13,618 bases of DNA from Planctomycetota bacterium (GCA_024278285.1 JAJRTM010000194.1:1-13618), one strand, 5' to 3'. Numbered from the stretch's first letter, positions 1 through 7,758 are shown. Made by a program: numbers and translations. The notes: generated by a model not told the origin, from the sequence alone.

Positions 1-452
1 TCGTGGAAGGCAATATCAAGGTGCGTCAACGTCAGTAAATCCTGCTCCTGTTTGGTAAGACGGATATTCGCTTCCATCGCAAAAATGGCTGGCTCGCTCA
101 GACGAGAACAAGCCAGCTTGGAAGCTGCCAGTTCAAGCACTTCCCGAAATTCGATAATTTCAACAGCATCTGCTTCGGTTAATTTTCGAATGACGGCTGT
201 GCCACGCTCATTGAATTCAAGCAGCCCATCACTGGCTAAACGGAACTTTGCCTGCCGAATAGAAGCCCGACTAACCCCCAATTGCGACGCCAAAGACGCT
301 TCAGCCAGCCTCGCCCCAGGCGATAATGCCCCCGATAATATCGCTTCCCGCAATTGGTTTTCAACATCTTCTGATACCAATTGCTTCTGTATTTTACGAA
401 GCGGAGAAACGGTTTTCAGTTGTTGTGTCGGTATTATCTGTTCGGTTTCCAT
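1..452 (-). CDS. GntR-family transcriptional regulator, FCD subfamily (3' part missing at window edge)
   Basis: This is an open minus-strand frame starting at ATG 452 and running off the left edge, so about 150 N-terminal residues are visible. Residues ~23-90 form a winged helix-turn-helix of GntR type: a helix with QLREAILSGALSPGARL, the recognition part LGVSRASIRQ, then a wing ending GTAVIRKL. From ~92 an all-helical FCD (FadR C-terminal) domain begins (LTEADAVEIIEFREVLELAA). Asp146 and His150 (DIAFH) match the first two metal ligands commonly seen in FCD domains. Such proteins are cytoplasmic repressors or activators answering small carboxylates or sugar acids. The effector cannot be deduced here. 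The gene lies 86 bp downstream of the hydrolase gene on the same strand. A repeat-rich site directly before the start may be its operator. The recognition helix (SRASIRQAKFRL) departs from the common SRTPVREALRRL pattern. Confidence 0.88.
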   Translation of the reverse strand, partial: METEQIIPTQQLKTVSPLRKIQKQLVSEDVENQLREAILSGALSPGARLAEASLASQLGVSRASIRQAKFRLASDGLLEFNERGTAVIRKLTEADAVEIIEFREVLELAASKLACSRLSEPAIFAMEANIRLTKQEQDLLTLTHLDIAFH

Positions 453-468
453 CAAAACAGACTAATGC

Positions 469-489
469 GTCGACTGTCGACTGTCAACC
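469..489. promoter_or_regulatory. Possible operator: tandem GTCGACT repeats upstream of GntR gene
   Basis: Two perfect 7-bp copies of GTCGACT are followed by a third partial copy, GTCAACC. Each GTCGAC is itself a palindrome. The array lies 17-37 bp upstream of the regulator's ATG, where an autoregulatory operator would be expected. Binding by this protein is inference from position and symmetry only. Confidence 0.35.
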
Positions 490-538
490 AGTTCCTGAAA
501 AATATGAACAACGCCTGGAACCCTTCAGTCCCCGCCAA

Positions 539-1786
539 TTACCGCTGTGTCGTTACGTTTTTCGTAAAAACGAGCCTGCTTGAAACCATTGCATTGCGTT
601 TATCTTTTATGGTCAAGAACCAGACGACTATGTTTTCCGGGGGGAGTTCGCAGGTGATTTGATTTTGATTTATTTTTGCAGGCAGTTTCGTCCAGGTACG
701 TTTTTTATTGTTACCCGGAATCGCATCCGTTGAATAATAGAGTTGAGCAGTTACCAATTCCGTTTCGCTTTCAACGGCTGCCTCAATGCCGAGCTTCCCT
801 TTATTTTGAAGTCTGATCAGCGGGAGCGGGACACCTCCTTTTGTGTAATGGTTGATAAACAGTTCGATTGCTTCCGGGCGGTCGAAAATATGTCCGTGGG
901 GCAAATCCGGCGAAAAGCAAATGTTCTTGGCCGACTTCACCAATGCGTATGTCTTGGCGTAACTGTCTGGCGGATAGTGAAAGTCTCTTCCCCCATTGAC
1001 GAACAGCATAGGCACTGTTGTTGAACCAACATATTGCGAAGGATCCCACAGCGTTATCCACTTTGCTTTTTGTTCAGGAGTCATCTTTGCAAATTCAGAA
1101 AGCCAGCTACTGTTTTCATGAAGAAAGCCACACCCATAAACAGGCACCGCTGCCTGGAAACGATTATCCAACCCCGCAACAATACAAGTGAGATATCCAC
1201 CCCAACTGATACCGGTCAGCGCGGTCCGCTTCGCATCAACTTCGGGAAAAGAGCGAATCAAGGAATGAGCGCGGATCACATTAGCGACCGCATGATAAGT
1301 CCATTGGTCTGATATCGGTTCTGAGATGGTTCCAAACTTACCGACATGACTTTGGTCTGGCCCGCTGTTCGGACGGTTGCCGCTTAAATCCATTGCGATC
1401 GCTGCATAACCTCTTTTAGCCCATAACCGAACCCATGCGTCAAAGGCTTTGCCACCGCCGCCATGGACAAGGACAACTGCAGGCAAATTTTTATCTTTTG
1501 CAGGATCATTAGCCAGCGACCCCGGCGTTGCATAGTAAGCGAAAATGCGAGTCGGCTTGCCTCGATGTTTTTCACCTTCAAAATAAAGCGAACGAACTTC
1601 CGATCCGTCACTCCATTCAAATTTTGGTGGTTTGCTCAGTTCTTTCAGATTCCAGGGCGTTGTAGCCGGCAATGACTTTGCAGGCTGAATCAAATTCTCA
1701 TCAAAGGCAGACGTATTCTGCGAATCCAATAATAAGAGAGTAAAAATCATCAGGAAAAAGAAAGAGGGGATTATTTTAGAAATCAT
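539..1786 (-). CDS. Secreted alpha/beta hydrolase (acetyl-xylan-esterase / dienelactone-hydrolase-like)
   Basis: The 415-aa product begins with a typical signal peptide: a Lys near the N-terminus, a hydrophobic stretch at ~7-20, and a likely cleavage after TSA around residue 27. It is therefore exported. The mature part has an alpha/beta-hydrolase fold. The oxyanion-hole motif HGGGG is at ~108-112, the nucleophile elbow GISWGG at 192-197 has Ser194, the acid is probably Asp268 in NGGRDF, and the general base is His297 or His299 in LPHGH. Residues ~320-410 form an extra C-terminal part that looks beta-rich, as in several planctomycete hydrolases that act on polysaccharide side groups. The substrate is probably an ester, possibly an acetylated polysaccharide, but it is not fixed by the sequence. 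The downstream GntR regulator may be co-transcribed. Initiation at ATG 1786 fits the signal peptide. Confidence 0.85.
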   Translation of the reverse strand: MISKIIPSFFFLMIFTLLLLDSQNTSAFDENLIQPAKSLPATTPWNLKELSKPPKFEWSDGSEVRSLYFEGEKHRGKPTRIFAYYATPGSLANDPAKDKNLPAVVLVHGGGGKAFDAWVRLWAKRGYAAIAMDLSGNRPNSGPDQSHVGKFGTISEPISDQWTYHAVANVIRAHSLIRSFPEVDAKRTALTGISWGGYLTCIVAGLDNRFQAAVPVYGCGFLHENSSWLSEFAKMTPEQKAKWITLWDPSQYVGSTTVPMLFVNGGRDFHYPPDSYAKTYALVKSAKNICFSPDLPHGHIFDRPEAIELFINHYTKGGVPLPLIRLQNKGKLGIEAAVESETELVTAQLYYSTDAIPGNNKKRTWTKLPAKINQNQITCELPPENIVVWFLTIKDKRNAMVSSRLVFTKNVTTQR

Positions 1787-1824
1787 GTCTGAAATTTCCT
1801 GATGCTACTGAGGATCGCTGTGAG

Positions 1825-1851
1825 GTGGTCCGCAATGGCGGACTCTACCAC
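1825..1851. repeat. Small imperfect palindrome upstream of hydrolase gene
   Basis: GTCCGC (1828-1833) and GCGGAC (1838-1843) form a perfect 6-bp stem around loop AATG. Outer GTG (1825-1827) and CAC (1849-1851) extend the symmetry after a small bulge. It sits ~40 bp upstream of the hydrolase ATG. It could be an operator or one copy of a dispersed REP-like palindrome. One window cannot tell. Confidence 0.4.
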
Positions 1852-2021
1852 AGATCTGAATAGTTACGTATAATCTACGAAAAGAACGCTTTAACCGGTT
1901 GAATCTTTTTTCTACTGGCAGTGCTTGTCGAACATCTGCAATTTCTTTATTATGCAACCATCGGAAGAAATAAGCCTTACTATTGCCTGTTTTGTTTGGG
2001 TATACCGTATTACTAACGTTA

Positions 2022-2048
2022 AAAGTTTGCGAACGGCTCGCAAATTTT
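2022..2048. terminator. Bidirectional rho-independent terminator
   Basis: AAAGTTTGCGA (2022-2032) pairs with TCGCAAATTTT (2038-2048) around loop ACGGC, with one G-T pair. Each strand ends in a T run. On the minus strand it lies ~50 bp after the integrase stop at 2099, so it would end transcription coming through the integrase and the antisense of the tRNA before the hydrolase gene. The 1787-2021 stretch to its left shows no convincing gene. Confidence 0.6.
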
Positions 2049-2098
2049 CAGAAAAATAGTTTTTGGTTACGGCTATCAGAATGAACAGCCGTGCTGGG

Positions 2099-3517
<1,419 letters not shown>

Positions 3518-3542
3518 TTTGTTTCTCCTATAATTTGTTTGG

Positions 3543-3746
3543 TCAATTGTCGCCGGAAGTTGGTGCGGGGCAACCCTCGTCGATCCATTGGTGGACTTGA
3601 TCGAGTCGCCAGCGGGTGCTGCCGCCGATGTGGACGGGAGTGATCAGTTTTCCTGATGAGAGCAATCGCCACAATGTTCGTGTGGAGATTTGGAGCATTT
3701 TTGCCAGTTGCTCTGCTGGGATTAAAAGTGGTTCTTGAGTTTTCAT
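3543..3746 (-). CDS. Excisionase-like HTH (MerR/AlpA-type) DNA-binding protein
   Basis: This 67-aa product is essentially one winged helix-turn-helix domain. LIPAEQLAKMLQISTRTLWRL (residues ~8-28) contains the HTH, and GSTRWRLDQVHQWI (~42-55) is the strand and second helix typical of the HTH_17 excisionase family. Such proteins bend attachment-site DNA and set the direction of recombination, and some also regulate. The gene ends 25 bp before the integrase start and is probably co-transcribed with it. A weak Shine-Dalgarno (AAGGG) lies ~9 bp before ATG 3746. A strong terminator between it and the next gene upstream implies its own promoter within 3747-3784. Confidence 0.88.
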   Translation of the reverse strand: MKTQEPLLIPAEQLAKMLQISTRTLWRLLSSGKLITPVHIGGSTRWRLDQVHQWIDEGCPAPTSGDN

Positions 3747-3779
3747 CTTGTGTATCCCTTATGAATGTTTTTTGTTGGC

Positions 3780-3815
3780 TGAAAATGACAGCGGTTCGGA
3801 GTGAACCGCTGTCAT
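3780..3815 (-). terminator. Rho-independent terminator of the 88-aa gene
   Basis: A perfect 13-bp stem pairs ATGACAGCGGTTC (3785-3797) with GAACCGCTGTCAT (3803-3815) around a 5-nt loop. On the minus strand it is followed by TTTTC. It starts 21 bp after the stop of the 88-aa gene and isolates that gene from the excisionase-integrase pair. Confidence 0.85.
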
Positions 3816-3836
3816 GAGAACGAATCTTTCAGAACA

Positions 3837-4103
3837 TCATTCCAGAACGATCTCTGATTCGCACCGTTCGACGTAGCTTTGGGCGAGTTGCAAGGCTCGG
3901 ACTGCCTGGGGCAGTTCAGCCAGGTTGAAGGAGGATGTGTATTTGACGTCCTCTCCATCCTTATATCGCTTTTGCACGTTGACGCTGCGGATGGTGATCG
4001 GACCATCGTCGGTTTCGATCTCGTGTCCGAAAACGGACGCTGAGACGTAACCGATGCGGAAGACTTTTTCTGGAGGGTTGTTGTTGCTTCTTTTTTTAGC
4101 CAT
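3837..4103 (-). CDS. Small conserved protein, possible PC4/whirly-like ssDNA-binding fold (paralog 1)
   Basis: This 88-aa protein has a basic N-terminal tail (MAKKRSNNN). The predicted pattern is four beta strands (FRIGYVSASVF; PITIRSVNVQKRY; VKYTSSFNL) followed by one helix (LPQAVRALQLAQSYVE). It matches a small-protein family I associate with planctomycetes and mobile elements, whose members read roughly I-R-x-G...V-W...YKDG...F...DL....A...A. The beta-beta-beta-beta-alpha order suggests a PC4-like single-strand nucleic acid binder, but that is inference. It is clearly related to the 106-aa product at 5145-5465: VSA, the YKDG/YRDG turn, the F..LP....AL..A helix and the final [VI]E all align. 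AAAGG ~9 bp before ATG 4103 supports the start. An overlapping frame (3812-4111) has no such composition and was discarded. Confidence 0.78.
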   Translation of the reverse strand: MAKKRSNNNPPEKVFRIGYVSASVFGHEIETDDGPITIRSVNVQKRYKDGEDVKYTSSFNLAELPQAVRALQLAQSYVERCESEIVLE

Positions 4104-4306
4104 TGGTTCAACCTTTCTGTGGAATGAACAGTTGTGGGATGCTTCTCGATAGTGAGTTTGTGCTATCCCTCAGATTCGTATTCCTGTCTGCAACATGCAG
4201 GCAGTGGGCGAGGTTGACACGATTTTGCAAACTGCGCAAGGAGATCGTGCAGTTTTGGAAAAATTCCAAAGGGATGTCTCAAGGCTTCTTGAAGCAAAAA
4301 AAGGGT

Positions 4307-4421
4307 GATGAGCGGGGGAGTGATATTCCGCTCATCGAAGGAGATTCAACAAGTGAATCGATTTCAGCCAGCCAAAATGCCTGGTACATCCGCAGATGAC
4401 GCTTGACGAAGTTGTCCAGCC
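4307..4421 (-). promoter_or_regulatory. Structured leader/attenuator-like element, copy 1
   Basis: GATGAGCGG (4307-4315) and CCGCTCATC (4328-4336) form a perfect 9-bp stem. Read on the minus strand it is followed, after ACCC, by seven Ts, as in an intrinsic terminator. A second stem is GATTC (4343-4347) with GAATC (4355-4359). The element aligns over ~115 bp with copy 2 at 5596-5712. It lies 203 bp upstream of the 88-aa gene and ~45 bp downstream of the gene ending at 4467. It may terminate the upstream transcript, act as an attenuator for the small gene, or both. The rest of the 4104-4466 gap holds no gene I can support. Confidence 0.6.
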
Positions 4422-4466
4422 TCCTACCGCAAGGGAAGGAAGGTTGAGTTGTTACGGCGACTCAAT

Positions 4467-5081
4467 CTACTCGTGCCATTTGTATCCAAGTGCGTCATAC
4501 AGCTTGGACCAATGTTGGCTATAAAAATCGTAACCGGCACCATGAATGCCCAAAAGCAATTCTCCATCGAATTCGATGGCATAAATACCGGTCCGGCCGA
4601 CTTCCTGCCAGCCTGCGGACATAAACGTTTCCTCTTCTTCGTTATCCGTTTCAATTTCGCAAAGTAGTTTCTCGATATTTGAAACATCTGCGGAATCTTT
4701 CGGGATAAAGATCGTTCCCCACATCGGCAAGGGAAGAAACTCGCAATGTAATGTTGCAAGCTCCTCGATCCATGTTGATGGAATTTGGGAAAACGAGTCG
4801 ATGAGGCGACGAATGGCCTCACGTTTTGGGCCGCATTTTTCACACGGACAGTTCCAATGAGTATTGAAAACATCAGTGCCATGCGGCTGAGATTTGGTGT
4901 TATCCATAACATCAATTGGGAAAGGAAATAGCTTTCCGGCTTCGATTGCCGGAAGGTAGGAAAACCGTACCGAGACAAAAATCTTGCTGTCCGTAACCAG
5001 CAAGATAAATAGACGCAGTACCGTCTTTTTCCGCAGTGGCTGAGAGAGCAGCCATTGCGGAGGCTTTTGATTGATTCCCAC
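4467..5081 (-). CDS. Unknown accessory protein; 5' end probably frameshifted (true start likely 5152)
   Basis: This frame from GTG 5081 gives 204 aa. I do not recognise a function. Visible traits are a Cys cluster, NCPCEKCG at ~77-84 (Cys78, 80, 83), an acidic stretch TDNEEEE around 155, and an aromatic, well-conserved-looking C-terminus (GIHGAGYDFYSQHW...LYDALGYKWH) of a kind I have seen in element-borne hypothetical proteins. The same frame stays coding-like upstream to the previous stop at 5145 (FQWHELAQTDETGVG) but has no ATG there. A strong GAGGAG Shine-Dalgarno (5160-5165) precedes ATG 5152, which overlaps the upstream gene's stop. That ATG is one frame off. Restoring one base in the short A run at minus-strand 5122-5125 would fuse them into a 228-aa protein. 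ATG 4907 is a more conservative start (146 aa). Confidence 0.6.
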   Translation of the reverse strand: MGINQKPPQWLLSQPLRKKTVLRLFILLVTDSKIFVSVRFSYLPAIEAGKLFPFPIDVMDNTKSQPHGTDVFNTHWNCPCEKCGPKREAIRRLIDSFSQIPSTWIEELATLHCEFLPLPMWGTIFIPKDSADVSNIEKLLCEIETDNEEEETFMSAGWQEVGRTGIYAIEFDGELLLGIHGAGYDFYSQHWSKLYDALGYKWHE

Positions 5082-5144
5082 TCCAGTTTCGTCGGTTTGA
5101 GCAAGCTCGTGCCATTGAAACTTTTCACCTTTGCGATGACATCC

Positions 5145-5465
5145 TTACGCATCGTTTTGCTCCTCGGGCTTGCCGCCGTTTTCGATGAACTCCCAGGCTT
5201 TGCTGAGAGCCATTGAAGCGGGCAGTAAATGTTCCGGGAAGAGTACGTGCGTTCGCTTGGTCTCGTTGCCGTCCCGGTAGGAACGGGTGAGACTGACCAT
5301 CCAGGTATTGCGTGATTTGCCGTTGGCAGAGGGAATCTGCTTGGGCCAGACAGCGGCACTGACGCCACTGAATTCCACGCGATAAGCCGGTGGCTGCTTG
5401 GTTTCTTTCACCTTTTCAGGGGCGTTAGAAACTTTTGCCGGTGATGTTTTCTTCTCATTTTCCAT
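5145..5465 (-). CDS. Small conserved protein, possible PC4/whirly-like fold (paralog 2)
   Basis: Starting at ATG 5465 gives 106 aa. The first ~24 residues are charged and probably disordered (MENEKKTSPAKVSNAPEKVK). Residues ~28-95 repeat the strand-strand-strand-strand-helix pattern of the 88-aa protein: YRVEFSGVSAAVW, WMVSLTRSYRDG, THVLF, then LLPASMALSKAWEFIE. The shared signature identifies them as paralogs. The role may be single-stranded nucleic acid binding, by inference only. The stop codon overlaps the next ATG (5152), so translation is probably coupled to the downstream unknown gene. A longer frame up to 5624 exists but its extra N-terminus reads across the leader element and looks non-coding. 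No clear Shine-Dalgarno is seen. Confidence 0.75.
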   Translation of the reverse strand: MENEKKTSPAKVSNAPEKVKETKQPPAYRVEFSGVSAAVWPKQIPSANGKSRNTWMVSLTRSYRDGNETKRTHVLFPEHLLPASMALSKAWEFIENGGKPEEQNDA

Positions 5466-5595
5466 AATGATTTGGGAGTAAATAATTAGAAATCCGTCAA
5501 TTAGACGGGATGAAAGACCAGTCTCAACCAGATACCAAACCAACCCTCTCTGGCTGGGGCGAAGTTGAAACGTGTCGTTGCATCTGACAAAAGTT

Positions 5596-5712
5596 GATGA
5601 GCGAGGGGAGAATTGCCTGCTCATCGAATGGGATTCCTAGTTGGAATCGGTTCAGCTTTTGAAAGCATCTGGTACGTTTTGAAGTAAACGACGCTCGATG
5701 AATCCGCGAGCC
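5596..5712 (-). promoter_or_regulatory. Structured leader/attenuator-like element, copy 2
   Basis: This copy keeps both hairpins of copy 1 with sequence changes. Stem 1 is GATGAGC (5596-5602) with GCTCATC (5619-5625), followed on the minus strand by AACTTTTG. Stem 2 is GATTCC (5632-5637) with GGAATC (5643-5648), one pair longer than in copy 1. Shared blocks outside the stems include TTCAGC, CTGGTAC and ACGCT.GA.GAA. It lies 130 bp upstream of the 106-aa paralog and ~115 bp downstream of the gene ending at 5827. Confidence 0.6.
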
Positions 5713-5714
5713 TG

Positions 5715-5746
5715 CATACGAAATTTGACACGGCAAATTCCGTATG
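5715..5746. repeat. 13-bp inverted repeat with one mismatch
   Basis: CATACG (5715-5720) pairs with CGTATG (5741-5746), and after one A/C mismatch AATTTG (5722-5727) pairs with CAAATT (5734-5739), leaving loop ACACGG. No T run follows on either strand, so an operator or processing site is more likely than a terminator. Confidence 0.5.
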
Positions 5747-5784
5747 ACACACTGTTCTCACTCCTTGGCAGTCGCTTCCTGCAA

Positions 5785-5838
5785 GATGATCAAATCATCG
5801 AAGATTATCAAACCATCGAGGATGGGTTAGACCATCAT
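5785..5838. repeat. Degenerate 18-bp direct repeats, each with internal palindrome
   Basis: Units start at 5785 (GATGATCAAATCATCGAA), 5803 (GATTATCAAACCATCGAG) and 5821 (GATGGGTTAGACCATCAT). The first is a perfect GATGAT-caa-ATCATC palindrome and the others are weaker versions. The array runs into the 3' end of the 129-aa gene (stop at 5827). It could be a protein-binding array. Confidence 0.45.
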
Positions 5839-6216
5839 AAAAGCGACTCCCACTACCAAATGCAGAGCCAAAAGGCTCAATTCAAGTCCCATGCCCGGGA
5901 GGACACGGGGCTTGTTGGTTTTACGAGTCGGCTGTGAAGCCCACTCAATGGTTTGAAACAGGTTTCGCCACTTTCCTTCCTGTTTGCGAAACTGAGCTGT
6001 CTGCTTCTGGAAAACACTTAAATCGTCCAGAAGTTTTTGTTTCTGTTCCGCTAGCTTATTCCAGTCATTGGCAAGATCGACCTGACGGGCGAGCAATTGC
6101 ATATTGACCAGCGTGGGCTGTTTCCAAAACTGAAACCACGTCGGTTTCGTGATCACAATCGGTGTGATCATTTTGGATTCGACATCGTGTCGAACTGTGG
6201 TTGGTACGTGTTCCAT
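5827..6216 (-). CDS. Small coiled-coil protein with C-terminal membrane helix, unknown function
   Basis: Starting at ATG 6216 gives 129 aa. Residues ~39-85 are rich in Gln, Lys and Leu with heptad-like spacing (LLARQVDLANDWNKLAEQKQKLLDD), predicting a coiled coil. Residues ~108-129 (MGLELSLLALHLVVGVAFMMV) form a single hydrophobic helix ending the protein, so it is probably tail-anchored. It is read in the same direction as the conjugation-type genes upstream, and could be an accessory membrane component, but no family was recognised. The frame is open up to 6483. A start at ATG 6420 would add ~68 residues including four 6-residue repeats (GKARQT-like). No Shine-Dalgarno supports either start, and I prefer 6216. 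Confidence 0.55.
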   Translation of the reverse strand: MEHVPTTVRHDVESKMITPIVITKPTWFQFWKQPTLVNMQLLARQVDLANDWNKLAEQKQKLLDDLSVFQKQTAQFRKQEGKWRNLFQTIEWASQPTRKTNKPRVLPGMGLELSLLALHLVVGVAFMMV

Positions 6217-6245
6217 ACGAAAAGGGGTGAAAAGGGTTACAAAAA

Positions 6246-6305
6246 CCACCCGTAGGTGGACACCAAAAAAGATCGCTCCTGCAAGCCGCTGCCGTATCAG
6301 CGATC
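6246..6305. repeat. Two short inverted repeats upstream of the 129-aa gene
   Basis: CCACC-CGTA-GGTGG (6246-6259) is a perfect 5-bp hairpin. GATCGCT (6271-6277) and AGCGATC (6299-6305) are perfect 7-bp arms 21 nt apart. Both lie 30-90 bp upstream of the preferred start at 6216, where operators would be expected. Binding is not shown. Confidence 0.35.
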
Positions 6306-6341
6306 GCAAAAAGAACTCGATCTTTCTGAATGTTTTCAATC

Positions 6342-6413
6342 TGGCCTTGCCAGCTTGTTTGGCCTTGCCGGTTGGTTCGGCACTGCCCGTTTGCCTGGCC
6401 TTGCCAGAAACTG
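6342..6413. repeat. Tandem 18-bp repeat, about four units
   Basis: Units begin at 6342, 6360, 6378 and 6396. Three share the exact core TGGCCTTGCC and the third is diverged (CGGCACTGCC). The period of 18 bp equals six codons. In the minus-strand frame in phase with the 129-aa gene it would encode GKARQT, GSAEPT, GKAKQA, GKARLK. It is either a translated N-terminal repeat of a longer product or a DNA-level repeat. Confidence 0.65.
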
Positions 6414-6474
6414 TTTTCATCAAAGATACGCCCATGTTTGTCATGCAACTTGGCGTGTTTTTTGTCAAACACAT

Positions 6475-6754
6475 ACAACACACAAAACAACAAACAAGGG
6501 AAGGGGTACGACTTAAACTCTTCCGACCAGAGGAGGAAGAGTGGAAAATCTTCTCTCAGCGGCAGGCAAAAAGGGGGGTGCTGAGGGGTGATTTTACGGG
6601 GGTGTCGGGGGCGATTTAGCCCCGACCTCTCCAGTCTTCTCGCAGACCCCCTGAATACTGGAGAGGTCGGGGATGGAATGAGCTTGCCGAATGACTGAGC
6701 CGACACCCTTAAGTCGTTGGTGGGTAAACAGATACAAAAACAACACACAAAACA
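6475..6754. other. Non-coding structured region with nested inverted repeats (candidate oriT/origin)
   Basis: This lies in the 6217-6812 gap without a firm gene. Inner arms at 6620-6635 and 6657-6672 (CCCCGACCTCTCCAGT and its complement) are a perfect 16-bp stem with a 21-nt loop. Outer arms GGGTGTCGG (6600-6608) and CCGACACCC (6700-6708) are a perfect 9 bp and enclose the inner stem. A 15-bp direct repeat, ACAACACACAAAACA, flanks the structure at 6475-6489 and 6740-6754. GGAGACC is repeated at 6773 and 6785. No T run follows the stem, so it is not a simple terminator. Proximity to the replication-relaxation and transfer ATPase genes suggests oriT or a replication origin; a structured RNA is the alternative. 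Confidence 0.45.
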
Positions 6755-6812
6755 GTGAGGGTATGGCGGGGCGGAGACCTGCCCGGAGACCCCAAAGTCG
6801 CTGATTGGAGCG

Positions 6813-7757
6813 TTATTTCGAGAGGGCCAACGCATGATTTTCTTGCTCCTTCTTTTGAGTCGATTCGGAGGGGGCGATGATTGGTGCTGTCGATGCCGAT
6901 GTTTTGACCAGCGGCTGAGGCTCATCAGATTTGGTGTCATACCAAACTGGTTCGTGCAGCAGCGATTTCGGTGTTAAATCGGTGAGCGATGCGAACCGCC
7001 AGAAATCGGCTCCTGTTTTTTTATCAAAAGCACGACGGAGTGCATCACGCCGTTTTTCGCTTGGTGCGATCATCACGACCGTGAACCGCTTGAGTGTCGT
7101 GGTTGGAAAATGTTTTTTACGATGCAGTTGCTGTTGATGAAGTTCCGCATAGCCGGGGGACTTCAAGGCAGCGATTCGTTTGTGAGAGTAATTGTCGCGA
7201 TCACGGTCCTGTTCCAAATAGAAGACGCCGCGGTGTCCGTTGACATCCAGCAAAAAACCGGAGTCGGGGGCACAGATGATTTTCTTTGGTTTTGTTTTCA
7301 GTTCGCAGTACAACCGAACCCGTTGTTTGGGATTCGGGTTTTCGGGGTTGAGAAATTCCTGTTCGTTGCACCAGGTGATTAATTTGACGTCACTTTGTGC
7401 AATCGCTTGATCAACCAGAATATGCGTGTTGGCGACCGCCAGGTAATGATACAGGTGCATCGGCTGGGCAATACTCGTTGGTTTGACCAGATACCGGTCA
7501 TCCTCAAAATGTTCCGCCAGAAACTGGCATCCTTTGGGTGCTAGATGATAGACCGGTGCGGGGGTCTCATCACGCGGGTTGACAACGAGCATGCGTTGTT
7601 TGTTGATGTAACCATCCCGCAAAAGCGAAGAGAGACGACGACGTGAAAGCCGACCATCCTGATCGCTCGGATAACACTCTTGTTGAATCATCCGGCGGTT
7701 CATCAAAAACAAGTTACCCAGGGCAACGAGTACCGGGATGTCGCGGGTCGTGATCAT
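6813..7757 (-). CDS. Replication-relaxation family protein (MobC-like accessory)
   Basis: The 314-aa product starts at ATG 7757, one base after the stop of the ATPase gene, so translation is probably coupled. An upstream in-frame start at 7808 is possible but would overlap the ATPase by 50 bp. Residues ~2-60 form a winged HTH (TTRDIPVLVALGNLFLMNRRMIQQ, then RRRLSSLLRDGYI). The central part carries the family pattern: His-Tyr-rich helix HLYHYLAVANTHIL (~101-114), APDSGFLLDV (~163-172) and FYLEQDRDRD (~179-188). The PD...ExD arrangement resembles the restriction-endonuclease-like core seen in PF13814 proteins. The C-terminal ~50 residues are low-complexity. Members sit beside transfer ATPases on plasmids and conjugative elements and are thought to act in DNA processing at the origin. 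It is encoded next to the nested inverted repeat. Confidence 0.78.
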   Translation of the reverse strand: MITTRDIPVLVALGNLFLMNRRMIQQECYPSDQDGRLSRRRLSSLLRDGYINKQRMLVVNPRDETPAPVYHLAPKGCQFLAEHFEDDRYLVKPTSIAQPMHLYHYLAVANTHILVDQAIAQSDVKLITWCNEQEFLNPENPNPKQRVRLYCELKTKPKKIICAPDSGFLLDVNGHRGVFYLEQDRDRDNYSHKRIAALKSPGYAELHQQQLHRKKHFPTTTLKRFTVVMIAPSEKRRDALRRAFDKKTGADFWRFASLTDLTPKSLLHEPVWYDTKSDEPQPLVKTSASTAPIIAPSESTQKKEQENHALALSK

Positions 7758-7758
7758 C

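Noticed and set aside
4424..5368. 314-aa minus-strand frame over the unknown gene
   Set aside because: Most of it is rich in Ser, Arg and Cys and runs antiphase to the coding-like frame at 4467-5081. Only its first residues after ATG 5152 look real.
6149..6619. 156-aa plus-strand frame
   Set aside because: It lies antisense to the coiled-coil gene and the repeat region, and its repetitive LALP pattern comes from the 18-bp array.
6065..6940. 291-aa minus-strand frame
   Set aside because: It overlaps the relaxation-family gene, crosses the nested inverted repeat, and has out-of-frame composition.
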